Positions 7,701-15,549 of a stretch of 27,878 nucleotides of DNA are shown here, piece after piece. The stretch comes from an uncultured Clostridia bacterium. GTDB lineage: Bacteria > Bacillota > Clostridia > Oscillospirales > Butyricicoccaceae. Every line of letters begins with the position of its first letter. Positions within the stretch are counted from its first letter, which is position 1. The stretch covers positions 1-27,878 of the forward strand of contig CAJUSB010000036.1 in the NCBI GenBank assembly GCA_910589115.1, given 5' to 3'. A program made the position numbers and the translations under genes. The notes under the pieces were generated by a model. That model did not search any database and was not told where the DNA came from. It saw nothing but the letters and a program-made list of their open reading frames with translations.

Positions 7701-8366
7701 TCACTGCCCCTGTGTGTCCCGGACCACCAGGCCAAGCCGTTCCGCGAGTTCGACCGCCTGCTGAGGCGTAACAACAGCACCGCGCAGCTCCTCCGCAGAT
7801 TCGGACAAGGTCCATCCGCCAATCTCCGAAGTCGTGAAATCGACTCCCGCCAGCGGGGTTTGATAGAAATTGATTAACAGGAAATTACATTCTGCTGCTG
7901 TTATCTCTTTTAATTTACATCCGCGCAGACTGGCCTCCTGGAAATCACAGCCGGTAAATGTAACGCGATTCAACACCGCCTGATCCAGTCCCGCATAACG
8001 GGCGGTGCAGTCCTTTAGCGTAACCTGGCGTAAACGCGCATTGTTCAGCCGGACCCCTGTCATCCGACAGCCGGATAAGGTACAGCGTTGCCAAAAACTT
8101 TCGTGCAGCGCCGCACCGGAAAAATCACAGGCTTCAAATACTGCATCCACAAAACTGCATTGCTCCAATAAAGCCCCTGCAAAACGGCATCCGCGAAAGT
8201 AACAGCGCGAGAAGTCGATCCCCGAAAAATCTGCCCCCTCGGGCGGTGCATCGGTGAACAGCATCCCATCAATATCAGATTCCCCTGTCCGGAGGCGCTC
8301 CAAAACAGCCGAAAAACTGCTGTTTTCCAGTTCCTCCGGTTTTATTTTTATGATACGCCCCGCCAT
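7701..8366 (-). CDS. Pentapeptide-repeat protein
   Basis: 221 residues; about 45-185 are tandem pentapeptide repeats of A(D/N)LXX type that fold as a right-handed beta helix, for example DFSGI-DFSRC-YFRGC-RFAGA. Cys recurs at roughly ten-residue spacing (RCYF, GCRF, QCSF, ACDF, RCTL, GCRM), which would stack on one face of the helix. There is no export signal. Some relatives mimic DNA and protect gyrase, but most have no known role, and nothing here points to either. It has its own promoter (8397-8425) and the ribosome site AGGAAGAAGG, and converges on the DUF349 gene. Confidence 0.88.
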   Translation of the reverse strand: MAGRIIKIKPEELENSSFSAVLERLRTGESDIDGMLFTDAPPEGADFSGIDFSRCYFRGCRFAGALLEQCSFVDAVFEACDFSGAALHESFWQRCTLSGCRMTGVRLNNARLRQVTLKDCTARYAGLDQAVLNRVTFTGCDFQEASLRGCKLKEITAAECNFLLINFYQTPLAGVDFTTSEIGGWTLSESAEELRGAVVTPQQAVELAERLGLVVRDTQGQ

Positions 8367-8396
8367 TTATATTCCTTCTTCCTATCGTTTGTTTAC

Positions 8397-8425
8397 AGCA
8401 TACCACGTTGCAGCCTGCGCGTCAA
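8397..8425 (-). promoter_or_regulatory. Promoter of the pentapeptide-repeat gene
   Basis: On the minus strand TTGACG (8420-8425), 17 bases, TATGCT (8397-8402), about 30 bases before the ATG. Confidence 0.7.
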
Positions 8426-8463
8426 GCTGTTATACTCGTGAGCGCTGGAGATTGCTGTTTTAT

Positions 8464-8555
8464 CCGCCTGCGCGGCGGGCGGTCTTCCGCAGACAGCGCC
8501 AGAGGGACTCGTCCCTCTGGACTCCCTTCCATCGCCTGCGGGCGGGACGAGGGCC
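8464..8555 (-). repeat. Mosaic hairpin repeat R3
   Basis: Contains the 10-bp hairpin CCAGAGGGAC/GTCCCTCTGG with a 2-base loop (8499-8520), the same as one in R6, plus the shared CGCCTGCGGGCGGGACGAGG end. With H1 it fills most of the gap between the pentapeptide and HAD genes. The rest of that gap (8612-8734) is AT-rich with no gene. Confidence 0.8.
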
Positions 8556-8579
8556 GGATATGCTCGTTTATCTGTGCTG

Positions 8580-8611
8580 CTTCGGCCCGCCAAAAGAACG
8601 GCGGGCCGAAG
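8580..8611 (-). repeat. H1 hairpin, conserved-loop family
   Basis: 12-bp perfect stem CTTCGGCCCGCC/GGCGGGCCGAAG. Read on the minus strand the loop is GTTCTTTT, one base different from the GTCCTTTT of H2-H4. On the minus strand it precedes R3. Confidence 0.85.
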
Positions 8612-8734
8612 GGGGAGCTGCGGCAAGTCTTTCCGCATGTGAGTATAATAACGATGCTCCAGAATATATAAGTGCGTAAAAGAGTATACAATTTTATATA
8701 AGCGGACAGCTTCAAAAAACGACTTTTCGGTTTT

Positions 8735-9385
8735 CTATATCTGTTTCATCCATTCCCATACATCGTCGAGCGAATCCAATACAGCCGCTGCCGTTTGAAG
8801 TGCTTTTTCCTCCGGCGGTGCAATATCCGGAATGCAGACTGCCGTTATCCCTGCGTTTTTTGCGGCAAGCAGCCCATTTGCAGAATCCTCAAGTATCAGA
8901 CAATCTGACGGCTGGGTGTGCAGCAATCGCGCTGCGGACAGATATCCATCCGGTGCGGGCTTCGACCGTCCGAGGCGTTCTTCGCCTATCACCACTTCGA
9001 AAAAACTGCTTAATGAGGATGTTTCCAGATAGCGCCGAATCGTTGCCTCAGCGCTTGACGAAACGACCGCCGCGCGGATCCCTGCATTTTGCAGGTGCAT
9101 TAACAATGTTAAAAGCCCCTGTTTTACCGGAACGCCCTCCTTTGCAATAAAATTTTCCACCCACGATTTTCTTGCCGCCCTTGCTTCATAATAAGGAAAT
9201 TCCGCCCCATATGCTTCCCGGAAAACCGCAGCGCTGGCCTCTGGCGTTGCACCGCGAATCCGTGAAAGCACCGTTTCGCTAATCTCCACGCCGAACTGTG
9301 CACAAACCTCCGTCCATGCCTGCTTTGCAAGCCGTTCCGTATCAAACATCAATCCATCCATATCAAAAAGCACTGCCTGAAACAT
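8735..9385 (-). CDS. HAD-family phosphatase (beta-phosphoglucomutase-like)
   Basis: 216 residues, a haloacid dehalogenase hydrolase of subfamily IA. Motif I FDMDGLMFDTE carries the nucleophile Asp8 and acid/base Asp10, motif II is VVSSSA, motif III is the Lys in GRSKPAPDGY and motif IV is LEDSANG. The helical cap sits between motifs I and II. It probably dephosphorylates a small sugar phosphate or nucleotide; a mutase role is possible but the substrate is unknown. The ribosome site AAAGGAGG fixes the start. It lies downstream of yiaK on the same strand, but R4, H2 and a strong hairpin intervene, so co-transcription is doubtful. Confidence 0.9.
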   Translation of the reverse strand: MFQAVLFDMDGLMFDTERLAKQAWTEVCAQFGVEISETVLSRIRGATPEASAAVFREAYGAEFPYYEARAARKSWVENFIAKEGVPVKQGLLTLLMHLQNAGIRAAVVSSSAEATIRRYLETSSLSSFFEVVIGEERLGRSKPAPDGYLSAARLLHTQPSDCLILEDSANGLLAAKNAGITAVCIPDIAPPEEKALQTAAAVLDSLDDVWEWMKQI

Positions 9386-9431
9386 TAAAAATCCTCCTTT
9401 TATGTATGTGAATGCGGAAATTTTTCACAAG

Positions 9432-9540
9432 CTGCCCTGCGCGGGCAGCGGCAAGGCTCCGCCCTGCACCCGCAATTTTTTCGAGAAAAAATTGAGTAAA
9501 AGCTTTCCCACCGCTGCGGCGGGGAATGGGTGCGGTTACA
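9432..9540 (-). repeat. Mosaic hairpin repeat R4
   Basis: Contains GCTGCCC/GGGCAGC, a CCCTGCACCCGC segment as in R1, a 10-bp AT-rich palindrome CAATTTTTTC/GAAAAAATTG (9473-9494) and CCGCTGCGGCGGGG. On the minus strand the AT palindrome could work as a terminator-like stem. It lies in the 311-bp gap between yiaK and the HAD gene. Confidence 0.75.
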
Positions 9541-9557
9541 GCCGCATGTACGCACTG

Positions 9558-9587
9558 CCCCGTCCGCCAAAAGGACGGCGGACGGGG
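9558..9587 (-). repeat. H2 hairpin, conserved-loop family
   Basis: 11-bp perfect stem CCCCGTCCGCC/GGCGGACGGGG, with minus-strand loop GTCCTTTT. On the minus strand it precedes R4. Confidence 0.85.
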
Positions 9588-9642
9588 TGGGCTACATTTC
9601 CACTCTCGTATATACATGATTTTAAGGCTTTCTCTGAACCAA

Positions 9643-9678
9643 TGACGCCGCCGTACCTGGAACGGCGCGGCGGCGTCA
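9643..9678 (-). terminator. Strong hairpin after yiaK, possible terminator
   Basis: 11-bp stem TGACGCCGCCG (9643-9653) with CGGCGGCGTCA (9668-9678), starting 18 bp past the yiaK stop. The following minus-strand bases are only modestly T-rich, so it may stabilise the 3' end as much as terminate. Confidence 0.45.
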
Positions 9679-9696
9679 ATAAGGAAGAGAAAATGA

Positions 9697-10701
9697 TTAT
9701 AGCGATTCGATTTTTTCCCAGACTTCTTCCAGTACGGGAATCCCTTTTTCACGGTTTTCCGCACGTGTCGCGAGCTCCAGCTCACCGGGATACAATATTT
9801 TTCCGCCTTCATGGGTCGGTGTCGCAGTTTTGATGTCGGAAACTACCCGCTCAATTATTTCATCCGTCAGGGCCGCCCCCTGCATATGGTTCGGGTCAAC
9901 AGCAATCATTACCTGTGACAATCCTACCTCTTCGGTATATTTCCGGCCGATATCGGTTACTGTATTTCCGCCGGACAGCACTGCCGCAACCAGGTCAAGC
10001 GCAATCGAAAGGCCGCTGCCCTTCCAGTAGCCGATTGTCAATGCACGTCCGGTTTTTTCAATTTCGGCCGGGTCAGTCGTCGGATTGCCGTCCGAGTCAA
10101 AGCCGCCGGGAACAGGCAGCTTTTCGCCCTTCATGCGTGCCATTTCAATTTTTCCAAAAGCAAACTGGCTCATTGCACAGTCAATGACAATATGTTTTCC
10201 TTCGCTTTGCGGGATGCTGATAATAAACGGGTTATTCCCGATTTTCGGCTCAACTCCGCCCCATGCCGGTGTATTCGGCATGGTATTCGTCCAGCAGATA
10301 CCAACACAGCCGTTATCCGCTGCCTGCCAGCCGTATGCGCCGCCGCGCATCCAGTGATTGGTATTGCCAATAGCAACAATACCGATCCCATGCGAATGGG
10401 CGAGTTCACAGGCACGATCCATAGCCAGTTTGGCGTTTGCATTGCCAAGGCCCATATGCCCGTCCCAGCGTTCAAAGCTGCCAAAGGAAGCAATACACTC
10501 CGGTGCCGCTTTGCCGTTTACTACGCCTTTGTCAATGTAGCTGATGACACGCGGGAAACGGTTCACGCCGTGGCTGTATACGCCGTCAAGGCTGGTCTGC
10601 GCAAAATTTTCGGCGGCAGCGTGTGCAATCACGGAATCAACACCGCGGCCAAGCAGGATGCTTTCAAACTTTTCCAACAGTTTTTCATAAGAGATATACA
10701 T
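9697..10701 (-). CDS. yiaK: 2,3-diketo-L-gulonate reductase (YiaK/Ldh2 family)
   Basis: NAD(P)H-dependent 2-keto acid reductase of the malate/L-lactate dehydrogenase (Ldh2) fold. The 334 residues recall E. coli YiaK throughout: GVYSHGVNRFPR with catalytic His44, GLGNANAK, GIGIVAIGNTNHWMRGG, GICWTNT, IGNNP and GYWKGSGLSI. YiaK reduces 2,3-diketo-L-gulonate, a breakdown product of ascorbate, to 3-keto-L-gulonate. The same fold also covers malate, ureidoglycolate and sulfolactate dehydrogenases, so the exact substrate is inferred. It is the last gene of the tctCBA operon, 19 bp after tctA, with ribosome site AAAGAGG. No downstream 3-keto-L-gulonate kinase, decarboxylase or epimerase is present. 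Confidence 0.85.
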   Translation of the reverse strand: MYISYEKLLEKFESILLGRGVDSVIAHAAAENFAQTSLDGVYSHGVNRFPRVISYIDKGVVNGKAAPECIASFGSFERWDGHMGLGNANAKLAMDRACELAHSHGIGIVAIGNTNHWMRGGAYGWQAADNGCVGICWTNTMPNTPAWGGVEPKIGNNPFIISIPQSEGKHIVIDCAMSQFAFGKIEMARMKGEKLPVPGGFDSDGNPTTDPAEIEKTGRALTIGYWKGSGLSIALDLVAAVLSGGNTVTDIGRKYTEEVGLSQVMIAVDPNHMQGAALTDEIIERVVSDIKTATPTHEGGKILYPGELELATRAENREKGIPVLEEVWEKIESL

Positions 10702-10720
10702 ATCAAAGACCTCTTTTTTG

Positions 10721-12226
10721 TCAGGATTTTTTGAGTTTCGCTTTCAGCGATTTATAAACAGGGGTCTGGCTGAACATGGTGAAGAAGATAAGGAACAGAA
10801 CAAGAATGGAAATCGGGCGGGTAACAAACGGTGAGAAGCTGCCCTGCGACGCCTGAAGCGCACGGCGGAAGTTTGAATCTGCCATATTTCCGAGAATCAG
10901 TCCCAGAACAATCGGGGCTGCGGGGATTTTGAGCTTTGTGAAGAAGTAGCCAATCACGCCAAAAATAAACATGATTGTCAGGTCAAACATATTAACATTC
11001 AGCGCATAAGCACCGATAATGGAAAGCACACCGACAACCGGCATTAAAATAAAGAACGGTACACGCAGCAGTTTCGGCGCAATCTGGCAGATGCCCCAGC
11101 CGGAAAAGCGCATCAGGAAGCTCGCCAGCAGCAGGAGTGCCGCCATATAGGGGATGAATTCCGGCTGATCGAATGTAAGCATCGGGCCGGGCCGTATACC
11201 GTGCAGCTGCAGCGCGCCGAGCAGCACTGCCGACGGGGGCGAGCCGGGAATCGCAAGGCTGAGCAGCGGGATCAGCGCGCCGCCGATTGCCGCGTTATTT
11301 GCGCATTCGCTGGCAATAATGCCCTCAAATGAGCCTTTGCCGAACTTTTCAGGTTCCTTTGAGCTGCGGCGAGCCGTGTCGTAGGACAGCCATGCAGCAA
11401 CGTCTTCGCCTACGCCGGGAATCGCGCCGATTGCTGTACCCAGCAGGCCGGAACGGCAGATATTTGCCAGATTGCTTTTGACCATGCCGATAATGCCTAT
11501 TTTTATTTTCTTTTCACCGCTGACATCGGCAGATTCGGCAGTGGTGCCTTTTGCAAGGTTATCGAAAATATTCGGCACACCGAACAGGCCGATCATCGCC
11601 GGGACGAACGCAATACCGGCATAGAGTGCAACGTTATTGTAAGTAAACCGCGGGACACTGAACAATTCCTCGTAGCCAACGCAGGAAAGCGCAAGCCCAA
11701 AGAAACCGGCAATCCAACCCTTGAGCGGGCTGCCCTCGGTGGTAAGCGTGCCGCAAATTGTGACACCGAAAATTGCCAGCAGTGCGAATTCATGACTTGC
11801 GAACATCAGTGCAACATCCTGGAGCGTCGGGGTCAGGAAAGCAAGGAATACCATACCAATCAATGTCCCGATAAAGGACGCAATCGTTACGGTGGAAAGC
11901 GCTTCGCGTCCAAGGCCCTGTTTCGCAAGCGGATAACCATCCAGCGTGGTAGCAGCAGCGCTGCCCGTACCCGGGATGCCGATCAGCGTTGCCGAAATGG
12001 AACCGCCATAAATACCGCCGACATAAATACCAATCAGGACAATCATTGCCATGTCCTGCGGCATGGTATAGGTCAAACCGGCCAGCAGTGCAATGCCCAT
12101 TGTAGCGGACAGGCCGGGCAGCGCACCAATCAGGATGCCGCCGCAGGTGGAGACCAGCAGCAAAATCAGATTAAACGGAGTTGCGAGCTGAATCAGGGAC
12201 TGTATCATTTGCAATAAAGTCGTCAT
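10721..12226 (-). CDS. tctA: Tripartite tricarboxylate transporter, large permease TctA
   Basis: 501-residue integral membrane protein with about 10-12 hydrophobic helices, the main translocation subunit of a TTT carrier. Family signatures are visible: GGILIGALPGLSATMGIALL near the N terminus, GSISATLIGIPGTGSAAATTLDGYP and a second copy GAIPGVGEDVAAWLSY...IPLLSLAIPGSPPSAVLLGAL. The ATG at 12226 is preferred over an upstream start at 12289 because AGGAGG (12235-12240) lies 8 bases before it, abutting the tctB stop. It works with TctB and the TctC binding protein, probably driven by an ion gradient. Confidence 0.96.
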   Translation of the reverse strand: MTTLLQMIQSLIQLATPFNLILLLVSTCGGILIGALPGLSATMGIALLAGLTYTMPQDMAMIVLIGIYVGGIYGGSISATLIGIPGTGSAAATTLDGYPLAKQGLGREALSTVTIASFIGTLIGMVFLAFLTPTLQDVALMFASHEFALLAIFGVTICGTLTTEGSPLKGWIAGFFGLALSCVGYEELFSVPRFTYNNVALYAGIAFVPAMIGLFGVPNIFDNLAKGTTAESADVSGEKKIKIGIIGMVKSNLANICRSGLLGTAIGAIPGVGEDVAAWLSYDTARRSSKEPEKFGKGSFEGIIASECANNAAIGGALIPLLSLAIPGSPPSAVLLGALQLHGIRPGPMLTFDQPEFIPYMAALLLLASFLMRFSGWGICQIAPKLLRVPFFILMPVVGVLSIIGAYALNVNMFDLTIMFIFGVIGYFFTKLKIPAAPIVLGLILGNMADSNFRRALQASQGSFSPFVTRPISILVLFLIFFTMFSQTPVYKSLKAKLKKS

Positions 12227-12239
12227 AACAGATTCCTCC

Positions 12240-12758
12240 TCACGGCAGCGGGATCTTTGCGAAGTTGCTGAAGCCGTAGCCAATGACAACGCTCAGTACC
12301 ACGCTGATCAGCGCAATTTTCCAGATGGCAAATCCTTTCGGGCGGAAATACGCCATCGTCACAAACAGATAAATAAAGGTTGCCGCCTCATATGGCAGAC
12401 GGAAGGAGCCAATCCGCAGCCCCAGCAGGACAAACACATAAACTGCAAGCGTGCCCGCCGCAATCACCAAGCGCAAAAAGGTACTGCTTCTAAAATACTT
12501 CTTTATCTGTTCGATATCGTCAGGGGAAATCTTCCAGCCCTGCCGGTTCTGCCAAAGGTAAATCAGCGAGCAGATGAGCAGCATCATACCAATGACGATC
12601 GGGAACAGGCTTGGCGAATCATACCACTGCGCCGTCGAAATATTAGGGATTGCAACCGAGGCGGCCAAGTAGGCCACCGCGAACACCGACATAGCAAGCG
12701 CCCCCCAGAAATTCAGCTGTAGCTCGCGGCGTTCTTCCGGAGTCAGGTTTTCTTTCAT
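12240..12758 (-). CDS. tctB: Tripartite tricarboxylate transporter, small permease TctB
   Basis: 172 residues with four predicted membrane helices (near 18-38, 50-68, 95-115 and 140-165), matching the small TctB subunit that binds TctA. The ATG at 12758 has GAGAGG at about the right distance; an in-frame TTG six bases upstream is less likely. Its stop is 13 bp from the tctA start, so translation is probably coupled. A strong hairpin separates it from tctC. Confidence 0.9.
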   Translation of the reverse strand: MKENLTPEERRELQLNFWGALAMSVFAVAYLAASVAIPNISTAQWYDSPSLFPIVIGMMLLICSLIYLWQNRQGWKISPDDIEQIKKYFRSSTFLRLVIAAGTLAVYVFVLLGLRIGSFRLPYEAATFIYLFVTMAYFRPKGFAIWKIALISVVLSVVIGYGFSNFAKIPLP

Positions 12759-12800
12759 TCTCAATTACCTCTCTCATATTAAACAGTGTCTTTTCAGGAC

Positions 12801-12842
12801 TGGGGGCGGCCGCCTGCGGTTTTTAAGGGAAGCCGTCCCCCA
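12801..12842 (-). other. Hairpin between tctC and tctB
   Basis: TGGGGGCGGC (12801-12810) pairs with GCCG-T-CCCCCA (12832-12842) with a single bulged T and a 21-base loop. It lies 8 bases past the tctC stop. Such stems often protect or partly terminate mRNA so that the binding protein is made in excess over the permease. Confidence 0.5.
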
Positions 12843-12850
12843 AGGAGGCT

Positions 12851-13924
12851 TTACGGGCGTGCAATGTCAAACTTTGCAGGGTCTTCCGGGGCCACTTCCG
12901 CATCGTACAGTGCCCAGGAGTAGACCTGTTCCTGCTGTGCAGCAAGTGCCTGCGCTTCATCACCCGAAATGCCAAGGGTGTTAAAGTTGCCGTCAGCGAT
13001 TGCGTTCTTAACGGTATCGGTTTCCATACATGCCGCAAAAGCTTCTGCATAGGCAGCACGGATTTCATCAGAGCAGTCCGCAGGAATTGCAATCCCAATG
13101 CACTGGAGCGGCTGTGCATAATCCGCAAACGCGGGAAGCGCGTCCGTGATTGCCGGTATCGTGCCAACACCTTCAACCTCTGCCGGCTCCGATTCAATCA
13201 TGGCGAGCGGAATGAGCTTGCCTGCCTGTATGTATTCCAGCTGTTCTGCAAGGCCGGTCACAACATATTCAACCTCACCGGAAAGTGCAGCCGTCTGGCT
13301 GGGTACGCTGCCCTCATAGTTCAAACGATTAAAAGTAATGCCTGCCGCCTGTGCAAACAGCGATGCCTTGAGGCTCCAAACGCTGCCGCCTGTGCCGGAA
13401 GCCATATTGAGCGTGCTGGCCTTAGAAGCTGCAATCAAATCATCAATCGTCTGATAAGGCGAGCCCTGCGGAACACTCAGCACAGCAGTCGTGTTCATGA
13501 CCGGCATAAGATCCCATGCGGTCGGCGCCTGATCAAATACGCCCATTGCACGCTGACTGAATACCGCCTCGGAAAATCCAAGAACAGACAGCCCGTCATG
13601 TGTGTTATTCCAGACCGTGCCTGCCGCTACACCGCCCGAACCGCCAGGCTGATTCACGACCTGCACACTGGTTCCCCAATAATCGCCAAGTGCCTGTGCC
13701 ATCGTGCGGTTGCAGTAGTCAGTCGCGCCGCCAGCAGCGGAAACACAGTAAATAGTTACCGTTGAAGCAGGCTTCCATGCGCCCTCCGGTGCGGAAGCGC
13801 TTCCACTCCCACTGCCAGATGAACCGGTATTTCCCGCATTCCCAGAACCACCAGAAGAACATCCTGTCAGCAGCATTGCAGCGGCTAGAGTGGCAGAAAT
13901 CATCGATAAGAACTTCTTTTTCAT
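12851..13924 (-). CDS. tctC: TTT transporter substrate-binding lipoprotein (TctC/Bug family)
   Basis: 357 residues beginning with a lipoprotein signal peptide; the lipobox LLTGC puts the lipid-bearing Cys at 22. A Gly/Ser-rich tether (23-46) leads to a Bug-type periplasmic-binding fold, with VNQPGGSGG and LNMASGTGGSVWS as typical loop motifs. It captures a carboxylate outside the cell for TctAB. Bug proteins bind citrate, aromatic acids, sugar acids and others. Linkage to yiaK and a LacI regulator points to a sugar acid, perhaps a diketogulonate-like one. First gene of the operon, behind AAAGGAGAG and the repressible promoter at 13958-14009. Confidence 0.93.
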   Translation of the reverse strand: MKKKFLSMISATLAAAMLLTGCSSGGSGNAGNTGSSGSGSGSASAPEGAWKPASTVTIYCVSAAGGATDYCNRTMAQALGDYWGTSVQVVNQPGGSGGVAAGTVWNNTHDGLSVLGFSEAVFSQRAMGVFDQAPTAWDLMPVMNTTAVLSVPQGSPYQTIDDLIAASKASTLNMASGTGGSVWSLKASLFAQAAGITFNRLNYEGSVPSQTAALSGEVEYVVTGLAEQLEYIQAGKLIPLAMIESEPAEVEGVGTIPAITDALPAFADYAQPLQCIGIAIPADCSDEIRAAYAEAFAACMETDTVKNAIADGNFNTLGISGDEAQALAAQQEQVYSWALYDAEVAPEDPAKFDIARP

Positions 13925-13957
13925 AACTTTTACTCTCCTTTATTTTCTTGACGCATT

Positions 13958-14009
13958 TGTAAAAGCGCTTTCATTGATTTCATTATACATCCAGTGCAGG
14001 AAAAGTCAA
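13958..14009 (-). promoter_or_regulatory. tctCBA-yiaK promoter with operator O1
   Basis: On the minus strand TTGACT (14004-14009), 16 bases, TATAAT (13982-13987). The palindrome AATGAAAGCGCTTTTACA (13958-13975) begins 6 bases after the -10 box, covering the start point, where a LacI-type repressor would block transcription. It also matches the CcpA cre pattern at 13 of 14 positions, so catabolite control is an alternative. Confidence 0.75.
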
Positions 14010-14100
14010 CACTTTCTTCACAAAACATTCAAAAATCAGCTTAATTCATAAAAACACAATGGTGTCTTTTGTTAAAAGCATACAAAGAAAATCCCGAAAA

Positions 14101-14118
14101 AGAGAAAGCACTTTCATT
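14101..14118 (-). promoter_or_regulatory. Upstream operator-like site O2
   Basis: Contains GAAAGCACTTTC, a perfect palindrome except for the central CA, and shares the AAAGCnCTTT core and flanking TCATT with O1. Its centre is 142 bp from that of O1, so a tetrameric repressor could loop between them. Confidence 0.5.
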
Positions 14119-14123
14119 TTCGC

Positions 14124-14160
14124 GCAAAAATATCGGCATGGAACCAAGATCCATACCGAT
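14124..14160 (-). terminator. Intrinsic terminator of the LacI-family gene
   Basis: ATCGGCATGGA (14132-14142) pairs with TCCATACCGAT (14150-14160) through 10 Watson-Crick pairs and one wobble, and on the minus strand is followed by ATTTTTGC. It lies 20 bp past the stop codon and separates the regulator from the tct operon. Confidence 0.8.
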
Positions 14161-14180
14161 CAAAACCTTTAATCGCAATA

Positions 14181-15167
14181 TCAGCTGCTTTCCCGTACAA
14201 CCAGTACAGGACGGATGACAATATCCGCTTCTGTTCCGCTGCCCTCCAGCAGCCCGGTCAGAAGTTTTACAGAATATTCGCCGACCAACTGATATTTATT
14301 GTCAATCGAGCTTAGCTCCGGCGTACACATCCGCGCATACTCTGAATCATTAAACCCAACAACTGCAACATCATCCGGAATCCGGACACCAGACCGCTGC
14401 AGCCCCTTCATCGTGCCGATTGCAGTCAAGTCCTCCCCAAATACCAGGGCAGTAAAGCGCTTTTCCCGCTGGAGCAGTGTTTGCGAAAACGCAATACCTG
14501 CCTCCAAACCATGTCCACACTTCAAAATACGATTTTCAAAAGGCAAGCCGCTCTCACGCATTGCCCTTTGGAATCCCTCCACCTTCCGCTGTGCGCTGTG
14601 AGTGTCCAAATCCTGCACGTAAAATATATCTTTGTGTCCCTTTTGTACCAAATGCCGAACCGAAAGTGCAGTTCCCAGCGGATCATCTACTAATACAGAG
14701 TACACATTTTCCAGCGCCAAACTGCCGTTAGCAATCACAACAGGCATATGGCGCAGGTATTCTAGCCCCTCCGCACTCTGCGCAATCTCTTCAAAAACAG
14801 ATCCCACCAACACAAGGCCGTCCACCTGCTTCTCTACCATCATCCGCAGGTAGCGCAGATTTTCACTCATCAGTCCGCCCGTGCTGCACACCATTACATT
14901 ATAGCCTAAATGGCTCAGCTCCTGCTCTAAAATATAGGTCGTATTGGCATAATGCATCACGCGGATATCCACCGTCAAAATGCCAATGGTACGCATGGAT
15001 TTTGTGACCAATCCCCGTGCCACCGCGCTCGGCTGATAATCATATTTCCGTAAAACCGCTTCGATTTTTTCCTGTGTCTCCTTTTTGACCCGTCCCCGAT
15101 TGTTCAGAACACGGGAAACTGTCGAAATGGAAACCCCAGCCTCGGCGGCAATATCATAAATATTCAC
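14181..15167 (-). CDS. LacI-family transcriptional regulator
   Basis: 328 residues. The N-terminal helix-turn-helix reads IYDIAAEAGVSISTVSRVLN, with the hinge helix region YQPSAVARGL, followed by a periplasmic-binding-like effector domain (about 60-328). It probably represses the adjacent tctCBA-yiaK operon and lifts on binding the transported acid or a derivative. Its own promoter carries the same palindrome (O3), indicating autoregulation. It has its own terminator. The effector cannot be deduced from sequence. Confidence 0.94.
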   Translation of the reverse strand: MNIYDIAAEAGVSISTVSRVLNNRGRVKKETQEKIEAVLRKYDYQPSAVARGLVTKSMRTIGILTVDIRVMHYANTTYILEQELSHLGYNVMVCSTGGLMSENLRYLRMMVEKQVDGLVLVGSVFEEIAQSAEGLEYLRHMPVVIANGSLALENVYSVLVDDPLGTALSVRHLVQKGHKDIFYVQDLDTHSAQRKVEGFQRAMRESGLPFENRILKCGHGLEAGIAFSQTLLQREKRFTALVFGEDLTAIGTMKGLQRSGVRIPDDVAVVGFNDSEYARMCTPELSSIDNKYQLVGEYSVKLLTGLLEGSGTEADIVIRPVLVVRESS

Positions 15168-15216
15168 TGCAATCCTCTTTCCGGCAAATTACCTCGCATT
15201 TGATTCCGTCAACCGC

Positions 15217-15264
15217 TGTAAAAGCCCTTTTCCTAATAATACCCAAAAAACAGGGACTTGTCAA
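15217..15264 (-). promoter_or_regulatory. LacI-family gene promoter with operator O3
   Basis: On the minus strand TTGACA (15259-15264), 17 bases, TATTAT (15236-15241). TGTAAAAGCCCTTTTCCT (15217-15234, plus strand) starts one base after the -10 box and matches O1 at most positions, though less symmetric. Confidence 0.65.
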
Positions 15265-15407
15265 ATATTCTTTTGTCCGCCTCGTCATTTTTCCCTTTCC
15301 TTTTCCATAGAAGAAGGATCTCCATTTTCATTCCAATAATCACACTTAATGACACCTAGCCCCAGCCTATCCAATTATAAGAATGAAGAATCCCCCTTAT
15401 TTTAATC

Positions 15408-15436
15408 TTGATAATTCCTGAAAAATCGTCTATACT
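15408..15436 (+). promoter_or_regulatory. Probable nadE promoter
   Basis: TTGATA (15408-15413), 17 bases, TATACT (15431-15436). It would give a 5' leader of about 340 nt that includes H3 and all of R5. The stretch 15265-15407 holds nothing else I can identify. Confidence 0.6.
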
Positions 15437-15483
15437 AAAATCAGAAAATACCAGACAAAATCATTTGACGGATGCAGCCTGCC

Positions 15484-15515
15484 GACCTGGCCGCCGTCCT
15501 TTTGGCGGCCAGGTC
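15484..15515 (+). repeat. H3 hairpin, conserved-loop family
   Basis: 12-bp perfect stem GACCTGGCCGCC/GGCGGCCAGGTC around loop GTCCTTTT. It precedes R5 on the plus strand. Confidence 0.88.
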
Positions 15516-15549
15516 AGTACCGGATAAACAATCGTGAGAGCAGCCCAAA

